Shown here piece by piece: positions 1 to 10,763 of a stretch of 64,000 nucleotides of DNA (its first letter is position 1; each line of letters begins with the position of its first letter). The DNA is from Boesenbergia rotunda. Taxonomy: Eukaryota > Streptophyta > Magnoliopsida > Zingiberales > Zingiberaceae. The notes below the pieces were generated by a model, which saw only the letters and a list, made by a program, of their open reading frames with translations, was not told the DNA's origin and ran no database searches. A program made the translations under genes and the position numbers. The stretch is taken from the NCBI GenBank assembly GCA_024364735.1, contig JAGFNQ010000875.1:62001-126000 (forward strand), given 5' to 3'.

Positions 1-3000
1 CCCGATCGCTCGAAACCTGTTCCCACAGGAGGACCGAGCGGAGGTCGAACAAATGGACGAGGAGCAGGTCAATCGGCAGAATGTCGTCAGAGGAGGAGTG
101 CACGTGATCTCGGGCGGGCCTACCGAGGGAGATTCCAATTGATCACGGAAAGCACAAGTGCGCCGACTAGAAATTCACCAGGTCGGCACGAACGCCGCTC
201 AGGCGCAAGGGCCCCAAATCAGCTTCGGCCCCCAAGATCTACAGGGACTGGAGGTCTCACATGATGACGCTCTAGTCGTCATGACTGTAATAGCCAACTA
301 CCAAGTCCACCGAATTATCGTGGACACAGGCAGCTCGATCAACATACTCTACAAGAAAGCATTCGACCAGTTGTAGATCGAGCCATCCCAACTGGAATTG
401 GTGGCTACCCCGCTGTTCGGATTCATGGGGAACCAGGTGCAGCCGATTGGACAAATTCGGTTGGCTATCTCCTTAGGTGAGGAACCACGGAAGAGAACCA
501 GGTGGTCCACTTTTTTGATAGTGGACGCTCCCTCGGCCTACAAACGCAATCTTGGGCCAACCGGCCCTCAACGAGTTCCGAGCAGTCACCTCGACCTTCA
601 ACCTCAAGATCAAGTTCCTGGTTGGAGACAAGGTAGGGGAGATTAGAGGGTGGCTCGACGATGCTATGTGGATGATGTCCGGGTGGAGAGTCAGAAGGCC
701 CAACGTACTTCCCCAAGCTGCAATATGGTGCAAGCTTCTCCTTGGGTCGAGCTGCATGAAGACAAGGAGGAGGTTCAGTTGCTGCCCAACTGAGCCAAGG
801 CTCGCGTTAAGATAGTCGCTGGGTTGCCGAGTGAGCTGAAAGAGCCACTGTTGGAGTGCCTGACCTGGAACCAGGACGTGTTCGCCTGGTCTGTAAAAAA
901 ACTGAAGGGTGTCCAACCGGAGGTGGCTGAGCACCACCTTCACGTATACCCTAACGCTCAGCCAGTCAAGCAGAGCAAGCGAGACTTCAGCACGGAACAG
1001 AATAAAGTAATCCGAGCTGAAATCGAGAAATTATTGGAGGTTGGGCACATCCGAGAAGTTCAATTCCCGGCCTGGCTAGCCAACGTAATCCTGGTAGCCA
1101 AGCCTGACAATAAGTGGAGAGTGTGCATCGATTTCTGGGATCTCAACCGAGCATGCCCGAAGGACTGCTACTCTCTGCCCCGAATCGACCATATGGTTGA
1201 CTCGACAGCCGGAAACGAGCTAATCTCCATGCTGGACGCCTACCAAGGATATCACCAAGTGCCCTTGGCAGTAGACCCGACCACGGTTCGGAACCGACGG
1301 TTCGACGGTTCATGGGAGGTCGACCCTTAACCTTAACCGCCCAAGCCGGTTACGATTCACGGTTCAGAACCACCGGTTCACGGTTCGGTTCACGGTTCTC
1401 CACGGTTCAAGATTATATATTAAAAAAATTAAAAAACAAATTTAGGCAAAAAAGGCAATTGTTTGAAACGAGGGTATGAAAAAAACGAATAGATTTAATA
1501 TATCATAAATCTATTCTGCTGTCTCGATCCGCGTGCTACTCCTTCACCATCCCCGTGCAGATCTATTCTGCTGTCTTGATCCGCGCGCTGCTCCTTCACC
1601 ATCCCCGTGCAGCGGCTGGAGAACAACCGATCCGCGCGCTGCTCCTTCACCATCCCCACGCTGTTGCTGGAGAACGACCTCGGCGTCGTCGCCAGCGCCT
1701 GCCTCCGCCGCCCCGTTACCTCCTTCGGTTTGTGGAACACGCCTCCGGAACCCCCTTCGTCGGCGTTTCTGCTCTCGCTCCGCCCGTCCGAACCGGCGAT
1801 TACGGGTTTTGGCTGCGCGAACTGTAACCAGCCTGGCATCCTGCAGGGCCGGTTCCGGTTCGGCCCGGCGAACCAGGTCAACGGGTCACCCGGCCCGTTG
1901 ACCCGGGCCGGGTCCGGGCTGCACCCGGCCCGGGGTCGGGTCTACTTGGCAGCCAAGGACCAGGAGAAAGTGAGCTTCAGCACGGTTGACGACATGTACT
2001 GCTACACTGTTATACCGTTCAGGCTGAAAAACGTCGGAGCTACCTACCAGAGGATGATGAATAAAGTATTCTGCACATAGATCGGTCGAAACATTGAGGT
2101 ATATATAGATGACATACTAATCAAATCAAGTCGAGTGGCAAATCTGGTGGCGGATGTGGAAGAAACCTGTTAGTCCTTACGCAGGTCAGTATTGGCCAAG
2201 CCCGAGCTGCTAGTATTGGCCAAGCCCGAGGTGGGGGGAGTGTTGTCTGTGTATTTGGCTGTTTCGACTGAGTCAGTCAGCATGGTGTTAGTCAAGCAGG
2301 AGGGAGCCGAGCAACAACCCGTGTACTTCTTCGCTCATTTATTGAAGGGTGTCGAGTGTCGGTATACGACACTCGAGAAATTAGCATATGTGCTACTGTT
2401 AGCTGCTCGAAGGTTCCGACCCTATTTTTTGGCGCAACCGATCGTGGTTCTGACTAACAGTAACTTGGGATAAGTAGCTTCTAACCCTGAGACGTCAAGG
2501 TGACTGATCAAGTGGACGACCGAGCTAAGCGAGTATGACATCCAATACCAAGGCTGGCCAGCCATCAAAGTGCAAGCCTTAGCCGATTTCCAAAGTGAGC
2601 TACACTCGGAAGAGGTTGAAGAAACTTGGCAAGTTTATGTGGATGGTTCGTTAGCTCGACAAGGTAGTGGGATTGACATCCTGATGATCTCACCAAGGGA
2701 GAGCAATTACACCTATCGGTTCGACTGGAATATCGAGCCACGAACAATGAAGCCAAGTATGAAGCCCTCATAGCCGGACTACAAGCGGCCAAGCACGTAG
2801 GTGCCACTCGGGTAATACTATACTCGGACTCTCAATTGGCCACCCAGCAGCTCTCCGGTCAATTTGAGGTCAATAGAGACCGATTACAAGCCTTTGTGGA
2901 AACCTACAAGAAGTAAAAAGTCGGGTTCCTCCAGCTACAGAAGATCCCGTGAGAAAGCAACCTACGGGCAGACGAGTTAGGCAAGTTGGCTAGCTCGGTG

Positions 3001-4330
3001 GGTTCTTGGGTGGTCCCTCAACCAAGCGGTCAAGTGATGATGGTAATGCATATAGAGCAGCAGACTGAGCTAGAGCTCGGGACAGATTGAAGAACGCCGC
3101 TTATCACTTACCTAACATATGGGGTCCTCCCGGTTGATCGGGAAGAAGCCCGACTCCTAAGAAAGCAAGCGGTCCAATACTCAATGGTCGGGGATGTGTT
3201 ATACAAAAGGGCATTCACCCGACTTCTACTCAAGTACTTGGGTGAAGAAGATGTTGATTATGTGCTGAGGGAGATACATATGAGAGTCTGTGGGAGTCAT
3301 GCTGGGGCTCGGGCCGTGGCCCTGAAGGCGCTGCTGGCCGGGTACTACTGGCCAACCCTGCAAAGGGACGCGCGACCGGGTGGTCTCCACATGTCTATCC
3401 TTTCAGAAGCATCACAGCCTCCCTCACCGACCCATTGAAATGACAAAGGCATTAGTAGTCTCCTGCTCGTTCGATCAGTGGGGCATGGACATCGAGGTAC
3501 TTTTCCCGACCGCTGTGGCTCAGAAAAGATTCTTGCTGGTGGCTGTTGATTACTTTTCCAAGTGGATAGAAGCCGAGGCCTTAGCGCGTATCACTGAGCA
3601 AGCCATGATCAAGTTCTTGTAGCAGAACATCTTGTGTCGGTATGGAATTCCCCACAAGTTAGTCTCGGATAACGGAAGGCAATTCCAAGGTCGGAAGATA
3701 CAAGAATGGTGCTCGGCCTACTGTATTTAGCAGACCTTCACATCCATGGAATACCCGCAGAGCAACGACCAGGCTGAAGTGGCCACGAGAGATCTTGAGA
3801 GGCCTAAAGACCAAGCTAGACCATGCGGGAGGCACCTGGGTAGACGAGCTGCCGAGTATCCTGTGGGCTCAGCGAACCACGCCGAAAGAAAGTACAGGCC
3901 ACACACCCTTCCAGCTGGTTTACGCAGGCGAGGCTGTGGTGCCAGTCGAAGTCGGGTGTGAGTCTGATCGCCGGAAGGCCTATGACGAAGATAACTCAGA
4001 GAGGAGGCGTCTGGAGTTGGACCTAGTCGAGGAAATCCGAGAGAAGGCAGTCGCTCGGATGTTTGCCTACCACTAGAGAATGAAGCAAAGATATAATCAA
4101 AAGGTGTTGTCGAGGGTGTTCCAGGTCGGGGATCTTGTCTGGAAAAGGGTCAAGCCGGTTGGAGATGTCAGCAAACGAGAGCCTCAATGGGGAGGACCCT
4201 TCAAGGTTGTCCAGAAACTGGCTTCGGGAGCATACTACCTAGAGAACGAGCAAAGAAAGAAGCTTGATCGACCCTAGAGCGCTATTCATCTCCAACCATA
4301 TCAAGAGGCAGAGTAAGGGCATGTGAGGCA
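1..4330 (+). pseudogene. Decayed Tat-type pol (protease, RT, RNase H, archaic RNase H, integrase)
   Basis: Reading across frames gives a protease with the DTGS active site (about 329-340); an RT running from 824 to 1271 and resuming at 1953, with the YIDD catalytic motif near 2107-2118; a gypsy RNase H segment (2192-2473); and a second archaic-type RNase H starting with a VYVDGS motif near 2634. The integrase zinc-finger part begins near 3184 and the DDE core follows (about 3480-3900). A C-terminal segment with QVGDLVWKRV lies near 4109. Stops occur after the protease (374-376), inside RT (2078-2080), in integrase (3620-3622) and elsewhere, with frameshifts near 560 and 2730. A deletion near 2170 seems to remove the RT C-terminus. 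The ORF is dead; the family assignment is firm. Confidence 0.9.
1272..1944. mobile_element. Non-autonomous hAT element inserted in the RT domain
   Basis: The RT reading breaks at 1271 and resumes at 1953. The inserted 673 bp starts TAGACCCGACC and its end is the reverse complement (GGTCGGGTCTA), giving an 11-bp terminal inverted repeat. It is flanked by a perfect 8-bp duplication CTTGGCAG (1264-1271 and 1945-1952), the hAT signature. Subterminal GGTTC motifs on the left and CCGGCCC motifs on the right fit hAT subterminal repeats. Internally a roughly 50-bp unit (core GCTCCTTCACCATCCCC) occurs three times between about 1520 and 1660. No transposase is encoded. Confidence 0.93.
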
Positions 4331-4393
4331 GTTGTACATCAAAACTCTGTAATGATAGTGGAAGGATGAGGTTCTTGGTTAACTTGCAGGCAC

Positions 4394-5446
4394 TCCAGAC
4401 TCTCGCCTCCGAGCGAGTTATAAGTGGGCATGCTCTCACGCACCCCTCGGCTTCGCTCCCAGTCCGGACGCGTGGCAACCTACGCTCCCTGGGATCAATC
4501 CGACCGAGTGTCCAGACTCTCGCCTCCGAGCGAGTTATAAGTGGGCATGCTCCCACACACCCCTCGGCTTCGCTCCCAGTCCGGACGCGTGGCGACCCAC
4601 GCTCCCTGGGATCTATCCTACCGAGTGTCCAGACTCTCGCCTCCGAGCGAGTTATAAGTGGGCATACTCCCACGCACCCCTCGGCTCATCTCCCAGTCCG
4701 GACGCTTGACGACCCACGCTCCCTGGGATCTATCCGACCGAGTGTCCAGACTCTCGCCTCTGAGCGAGTTATAAGTGGGCATGCTCCCACACACCTCTCG
4801 GCTTCGCTCCCAGTCCGGACGCGTGGCGACCCACGCTCCCTGGGATCTATCCGACCGAGTGTCCAGACTCTCGCCTCCAAGCGAGTTATAAGTAGGCATG
4901 CTCCCACGCACCCCTCGGCTCAGCTCCCAGTCCGGACGCGTGACGACCCACGCTCCCTGGGATCTATCCGATCGAGTGTCCATACTCTCGCCTCCGGGCG
5001 AGTTATAAGTGGGCATGCTCCCACGCACCCCTCAACTTGGCTACCAGTCCGGACGCGTGGCGACCCACGCTCCCTGGGATCTATCCGACCGAGTGTCCAA
5101 ACTCTCGCTTCCGAGCGAGTTATAAGCGGGCATGCTCCCACGCACCCCTCGACTCAGCTCCCAGTCTGGACGCGTGGCGACTCACGCTCCCTGGGATATA
5201 TCCGACTGAGTGTCGAGACTCTCGCCTCTGAGTGAGTTATAAGTGTGCATGCTCCCACGCACCCCTCGGTTTGGCTCCAAGTCCGGATGCGTGGCGACCC
5301 ACACTCCCTGGGATCTATCCGATCGAGTGTCCAGACTCTTGCTAACGAGCGAGTTATAAGTCGGCATGCTCCCACGCACCCCTCGGCTCGGCTCCCAGTC
5401 CGAATGCGTTGCGACCCACGCTCCCTGGGATTTAGCCGACCGAGCA
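4394..5446 (+). repeat. 117-bp tandem repeat array, nine copies
   Basis: A unit containing GAGCGAGTTATAAGTGGGCA recurs with landmarks at 4411, 4528, 4645, 4762, 4879, 4996, 5113, 5230 and 5347, an exact 117-bp spacing each time. Because 117 is a multiple of three and stop-free in one frame, it yields a spurious 289-residue ORF. The array lies between pol and the antisense ORF of the Tat element, a place where this lineage is known to hold satellite-like repeats. A diverged tail continues to about 5600. Confidence 0.95.
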
Positions 5447-5964
5447 TCTCAATTCAGCCTTCTAGGCCAATGAGGTCATATTTGGCCGGGCTCCCCGACC
5501 GGGCGCGTGGCGACCCGCGCTCCCCAAGGTCGGGCTGGTCAATTGCATAAACCTCGCCTCTCGAGCGAGCGACCCCATACGGGACTCAGGCGAATGCATG
5601 ACAATCTACGTTCAAACGCGATCCAACCGGGCGTGTTCAATCCCCCGAGCGAGTATACAACGCGAAGGCTAGTCCGTAGCCTTAACCTAATCGAGGTCCG
5701 CATTCCTTGGTCGAGTTAGCCAAGTCAGCCTCGCCAAAAATGAAACACGGAGAGGACTCGGGCATCCGCCCAAGCCGCCATCACTTAGAAACGAAAGAAA
5801 TAAAAGAGATAAGAAGTGCACATAACAACACAGAGGAAAAAAGTAAATTACATTCAGGTTGCTCATTACAAAATTGAGGCAGAGCCTCTACAGGATAACA
5901 CAAAAAAGAAAATAAAACCCCGACCCTCACTCGAAGAGTCGGAAGGCCTCCTGCATCTATTGGG
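5447..5964. other. Untranslated spacer of the Tat element
   Basis: This stretch follows the 117-bp array. It begins with diverged array-like sequence (GACCGGGCGCGTGGCGACCC near 5500) and then becomes ordinary noncoding sequence up to the 3' end of the antisense ORF. I see no gene in it. Confidence 0.6.
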
Positions 5965-6254
5965 TCATCCCAAACAGCTTAACGGTGCTGACCGGGAGAT
6001 CGGTCGGGAGGTACCCCCTTGCCTAAGTTGCTCGAACGTGTTGAGCAATTGCTGCTTAAGCAGGGGCCGCAACCTCTGGGATAGCTCGCGGCTGATGTCC
6101 ATGGAGTTTAAGTACTCTACCCTGTTGATGCAGTCTGGCCCGGTTGTTGTTTTGGTGTTTGACAATGATTTAAGTTTGGTTGAGCAAATTATACTTAAGT
6201 CCTGATCAGTGATTAGGCATGGGTTGATTGAAATCCTAACCTGGAGGGTTAGGT

Positions 6255-6765
6255 GTGAGAAATCCCGGTGAGTGAAGCCGGGTCCTGGTGAGTGAAGCCA
6301 GGTGTTGAAAATCCCGGTGAGTGAAGCCGGGTCCTGGTGAGTGAAGCCAGGTGTTGGAAATCCCGGTGAGTGAAGCCGGGTCCTGGTGAGTGAAGCCAGG
6401 TGTTGAAAAGTCCTAATTTGGAGGAGGTGGGTGAAAAGTCCTAGCTTGGAGGGCTAGGTGAAAAGTCCTAGCTTGGAGGGCTAGGTGAAAAGTCCTAACT
6501 TGGAGGGTTAGGTGAAAAGTCCCATCTTGGAGAGTTAGGTGAAAAAGTCCTGGCTTGGAGGGTCAGGTGCCTAGCTTGGAGGGCTAGGTTGGATGAAGGT
6601 CTAACTCGGAGGGGTTGGGTGAAAAGTCCTAGCTTGGAGGGCTAGGTGAAAAGTCCTAACTTGGAGGGTTAGGTGCAAATTCCCAACTTGGAGAGTTAGA
6701 TTGAAAAATCCTTAGCTTGGAGGGCTAAGGTGAATGAAATCCTAGCTTGGAAGGCTAGGTCTGCG
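6255..6765 (+). repeat. Two short tandem repeat families in the 5' LTR
   Basis: First a roughly 47-bp unit with CCCGGTGAGTGAAGCCGGG and CCTGGTGAGTGAAGCCAGG (three copies, about 6262-6410). Then a roughly 27-bp unit AAAGTCCTAGCTTGGAGGG (about ten copies, 6410-6765). Each unit is itself a small imperfect palindrome (CCGG...CCGG, CCTAG...CTAGG). The same families occur at 8836-9475 in the 3' LTR with different copy numbers. Confidence 0.9.
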
Positions 6766-6772
6766 TCCCTGG

Positions 6773-7222
6773 ATCGGTCTGGTGACCGATCAGGGAGTTG
6801 GCACGCTGCTCCTTCGTGGATCGGTCTGGTGACCGATCCAGCGATGTCTGATCGGTCTGGTGACCGATCAGGGAGTGTGTGTTTCACTCACTCTCACTGC
6901 ACAGCTCCTGATCGGTCTGGTGACCGATCAGGGAGCGAACAGTGAGTTGAGTTCCCCTGCTGATCTGCTCCTGATCGGTCTGGGGACCGATCAGGGATAC
7001 TGCTCAGATCGGTCTAGTGAACGATCATTTGTCGTAAGGTTCTCACTATCACCGATCAGGATGACTCCTGATTGGTCTGGAAGCAGCCTGATTGGTCTGG
7101 TGACCGATCAGGCAGGAGCCTGATTGGTCTGGGGACCCATCAGGAGTATGCAGAAGACTTCTGGATCGGTCTGGTGACCGATCATGGTCCTTCCTGATCG
7201 GTCTGGTGACCGATCAGGCGCA
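6773..7222. repeat. Hairpin array (GATCGGTC ... GACCGATC) in the 5' LTR
   Basis: About ten copies of an inverted repeat with arms CCTGATCGGTC and GACCGATCAGG around a short TGGT loop are spaced by unrelated sequence. Arms vary slightly (GGATCGGTC, CTGATTGGTC). Each copy can fold into an 8-11-bp stem in single-stranded DNA or RNA. Confidence 0.92.
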
Positions 7223-7266
7223 GAACTTTAATTCAAATATGCTGTCAGAAGTCTGTTTTCTCTGCC

Positions 7267-8710
7267 GACACATTGAAAATCTCATAATACATCATTAGAC
7301 AAGAACATGAACTTAAGGTCTAGGTTCAGTGTTTTCTTGCTATTGAAATGAATCAAAAGAATTGGCATGTATTCAAGGCCTTCACACTTAGTGTTGCTTG
7401 TGATGGTAAATGAACTTGATAAAAAAATTGGGATCTTAATCATACCTTGATACTAATGTTATATAAGCATGATTTGAAATTTGATCCCATCTTTTGTGTC
7501 ATGAAACTTGATCATGCCTTGATACTGGTGTTATATAGGCATGTTTTGAAATCTAATCATATGTTGACCACCTTCGAATTTACCATGCTTTCTGGAATCA
7601 TGCTTTGAACTTTGTAGTTGTAGCTATACTCTCAAGTATGATATGAACCATGTTGCATGATATGAAAATATACATTTTGGTTAAGGGACCCCATGTTTAG
7701 AACCAAAGTAAATAAATCTAATTGAGTTAGGGTTTGGGAATGGCTAAGAATTGAAATAAACCTGATTTCAGAGTTTCTGAAATCGATTTTTGAAATCTGG
7801 AACTCAGAAAACATCCTGTGTCGAACCTGATCGGTCCACCGACCGATCAGGGATCCCTCTGATCAGTCCGGTGACCGATCAGATAAATACTGATCAGTAA
7901 GTTCCATGATTGGGTTAAAACTCCTCAGTCCGATCTCCTTTCGTCGAATTGTATCAGTTTAATGATCATACTACAAATAAACATGATACAATCCGCTTAC
8001 AATTGAAACATATTTGATCACCCATTGGTACAAACTTGGTACTAAGGGAGCACAAAATTGTTCAAGTGATACAAACCTGGTACTTAATAGTGATTTGATA
8101 CAAACCTATGTTGGAATGTTCAAATTCATAATAAAGGGTTTGTTGAGTCATGACTCTTGTTCTTAATGTCGTGTTTCAGAAATTTTTCTGAAATGACGAA
8201 TATCAATAGAGTCCTCTCTCCTGTTATGGGATGCAAATTGTTAATACAGTCTGATCAGGAATGTATCAGAGTTTCAGGAATTTTTCTGAAATTTGATCGC
8301 TCCCCAGACTAACAAGAAATATGTCTGTATCACGTAATCAATGAACCTGGTTGGTCACGAAGACCAATCAGGATTATATGTCAGATACAGATGCATTCCT
8401 TACTTGTCATATGAAACATATACATATTTGACCTTGATATTATTCTGTATATGTTTTCATGTGCAATTCAAAACTTCACTTGATTATTTTGGGTTTGGAG
8501 AGAGACCCAGGTTCCAGGGGGAGGTATGTTCAAACTTAATAACCATACCCTTTTCGATGTTTGACAAAGGGGGAGAAAATGACTGATTAAGTTTATGGTT
8601 ATTATAGGGGGAGGATCATGATTCCCTTATGAGAATTGAACGGACAACGGACTTCAATTAATTGATACCTAAACTTAAATCGGGTTGTCAAACAACAAAA
8701 AGGGGGAGAT
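7267..8710 (+). other. Internal noncoding remnant of the SIRE-type element, ending in the polypurine tract
   Basis: About 1.4 kb of AT-rich noncoding sequence lies between the LTRs. It ends in an A/G-rich tract (AAAAAGGGGGAGAT, about 8697-8710) immediately before the 3' LTR, the expected priming site for plus-strand synthesis. Similar tracts occur near 8516 and 8567. Hairpin motifs related to those in the LTR occur at about 7826, 7858 and 8344. No open reading frame of interest remains. Confidence 0.8.
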
Positions 8711-10763
8711 TGTTGATGCAGTCTGGCCCGGTTGTTATTTTGGTGTTTGACAATGATTTAAGTTTGGTTGAGCAAATTATACTTAAGTCCTGATCAGTGA
8801 TTAAGCATGGGTTGATTGAAATCCTAACCTGGAGGGTTAGGTGTGAGAAATCCCGGTGAGTGAAGTCGGATCCTGGTGAGTGAAGTCAGGTGTGAGAAAT
8901 CCCGGTGAGTGAAGCGGGGTTCTGGTGAGTGAAGCTAGGTGTTGAAAATCCCGGTGAGTGAAGCCAGGTGTTGGAAATTCTGGTGAGTGAAGCCGGGTCC
9001 TGGTGAGTGAAGCCAGGTGTTGAAAATCCCGGTGAGTGAAGCCGGGTCCTGGTGAGTGAAGCCAGGTGTTGGAAATCCCGGTGAGTGAAGCCGGGTCCTG
9101 GTGAGTGAAGCTAGGTGTTGAAAAGTCCTAATTCGGAAGAGGTGGGTGAAAAGTCCTAGTTTGGAGGGCTAGGTGAAAAGTCCTAGCTTGGAGGGCTAGG
9201 TGAAAAGTCCTAACTTGGAGGGTTAGGTGAAAAGTCCCATCTTGGAGAGTTAGGTGAAAAAGTCCTGGCTTGGAGGGTCAGGTGCCTTGCTTGGAGGGCT
9301 AGGTTGGATGAAGGTCTAACTCGGAGGGGTTGGGTGAAAAGTCCTAGCTTGGAGGGCTAGGTGAAAAGTCCTAACTTGGAGGGTTAGGTGCAAATTCCCA
9401 ACTTGGAGAGTTAGATTGAAAAATCCTTAGCTTGGAGGGCTAAGGTGAATGAAATCCTAGCTTGGAAGGCTAGGTCTGCGTCCCTGGATCGGTCTGGTGA
9501 CCGATCAGGGAGTTGGCACGCTGCTCCTTCGTGGATCGGTCTGGTGACCGATCCAGCGATGTCTGATCGGTCTGGTGACCGATCAGGGAGTGTGTGTTTC
9601 ACTCACTCTCACTGCACAGCTCCTGATCGGTCTGGTGACCGATCAGGGAGCGAACAGTGAGTTGAGTTCCCCTGCTGATCTGCTCCTGATCGGTCTGGGG
9701 ACCGATCAGGGTTACTGCTCAGATCGGTCTAGTGAACGATCATTTGTCGCAAGGTTCTCACTATCACCGATCAGGATGACTCCTGATTGGTCTGGAAGCA
9801 GCCTGATTGGTCTGGTGACCGATCAGGCAGGAGCCTGATTGGTCTGGTGACCGATCAGGCAGGAGCCTGATCGGTCTGGTGACCGATCAGGGTCCTTCCT
9901 GATCGGTCTGGTGACCGATCAGGCGCGGAACTTTAATTCAAATATGCTGTCAGAAGTCTGTTTTCTCTGCCGATTCTCTGATACACTGCTGATATGTTTT
10001 GATATGCATTGCTAAGCCTCTGTTGGAGTGTGCAGGTGATAGCAGGTGATTCAAACACTCAAGGAGGGTCAATGGGAGGCTTTCCGTTGAGCAGGTTTGG
10101 CTGTTTCTCATTCTCAGGTTTCAACGGGCAACTGACGCAGCTGGCGACTGACGGAGGCTCAGCTGGAGAGGAGGCCTTCAGTGGACTGAGTGCTCAGGGA
10201 GGTCAGTGGGTTCAGGCTGGCTCAGTGGATGCTGATGAAGCTTGTGATGGTGAGCAGAGCTTAAGTGACGAAGCTGGAAGCAGAGGAGCGGGGTGAACAA
10301 GACAGAAACTTGGGAAGTTTAGCTGGACTGTGTTCGTGCTCTCTGTTGCTTTGTGCTTAAGCGATCTTGTTGCATTCCTGTGAGAGCTTTGTGAGTGTTC
10401 CTTCTTGTGTGATCTCCTGTACTCAAGTTATATCATCCGTGAGATCTGTGGAGAGGTTTCTCCACCAAGAAGGAGGCTCTATCTTATCCGGGTCACCGGG
10501 GCTTGATCTGCCGACGATCAAGGGATCGCCCACCTTACGGGCACGCCAAGGAGTAGGGGCAAGTTATCCCCGAACCTTGTAAACGATCCTTGTTAGCGAT
10601 CCTTGGTTTGTATTCTCTGTTTCTACAGTTTTGTATAGTTTGCTTCTCTGCATTTGTTTTGTTTCCGCTGCTACTAACTTAATTGCAGAGAAGATTCAAA
10701 AAGAGCCAAGAAATTGTGTCTGGCTAGATTCACCCCCCCTCTCTAGCCATCTCGTTCCCAACA
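8711..10763 (+). repeat. Complete 3' LTR of the SIRE-type element (2053 bp)
   Basis: It begins TGTTGATGCAG right after the polypurine tract and ends CCCAACA next to the TACCC duplication. It contains short tandem repeats (8836-9475), the hairpin array (9487-9922), and a 3' part with CACCCCCCCTCTCTAG close to the end, typical of SIRE-group LTR termini. Length is in the range known for SIRE LTRs. Confidence 0.92.
9487..9922. repeat. Hairpin array (GATCGGTC ... GACCGATC) in the 3' LTR
   Basis: This is the 3' LTR counterpart of the 5' LTR array, with about ten copies. Near the end the two LTRs differ: this copy has three consecutive well-formed hairpins at about 9834, 9867 and 9898, where the 5' LTR has degenerate ones, which suggests unequal exchange or repair between repeats. 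Confidence 0.92.

Larger units (their letters stand above)
6123..7266 (+). repeat. Truncated 5' LTR of the SIRE-type element
   Basis: It matches 8711-9971 of the intact 3' LTR, including the GTGAGTGAAGCC repeats, the AGTCCTAGCTTGGAGGG repeats and the GATCGGTC hairpin array. The match ends abruptly after TTTTCTCTGCCGA. It differs from the 3' copy by repeat number and scattered substitutions. Confidence 0.9.
6123..10763 (+). mobile_element. SIRE/Maximus-type Ty1/copia element with large internal deletion
   Basis: Two directly repeated LTR starts (TGTTGATGCAGTCTGG at 6123 and 8711) and one LTR end (CCCAACA, ending at 10763) define the element. It is flanked by a 5-bp duplication TACCC (6118-6122 and 10764-10768), which proves one insertion event into the antisense ORF. 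LTR homology stops at 7266 versus about 9971, so a deletion has removed the 3' half of the 5' LTR, the primer site and all of gag-pol. GGGGGAG-rich polypurine tracts just before 8711 and near 8520 and 8570 are typical of SIRE 3' regions. Nothing coding remains. Confidence 0.92.

Noticed and set aside
4366..5235. 289-residue ORF with repeated LASERVISGHAPTHPS-like peptide
   Set aside because: It is the 117-bp tandem array read in an open frame; the same array is open on the minus strand too, so there is no evidence of coding selection.
6773..9922. CRISPR-like look of regularly repeated short palindromes
   Set aside because: Plant nuclear LTR context, irregular spacing, variable arms and presence in both LTRs; not a CRISPR array.
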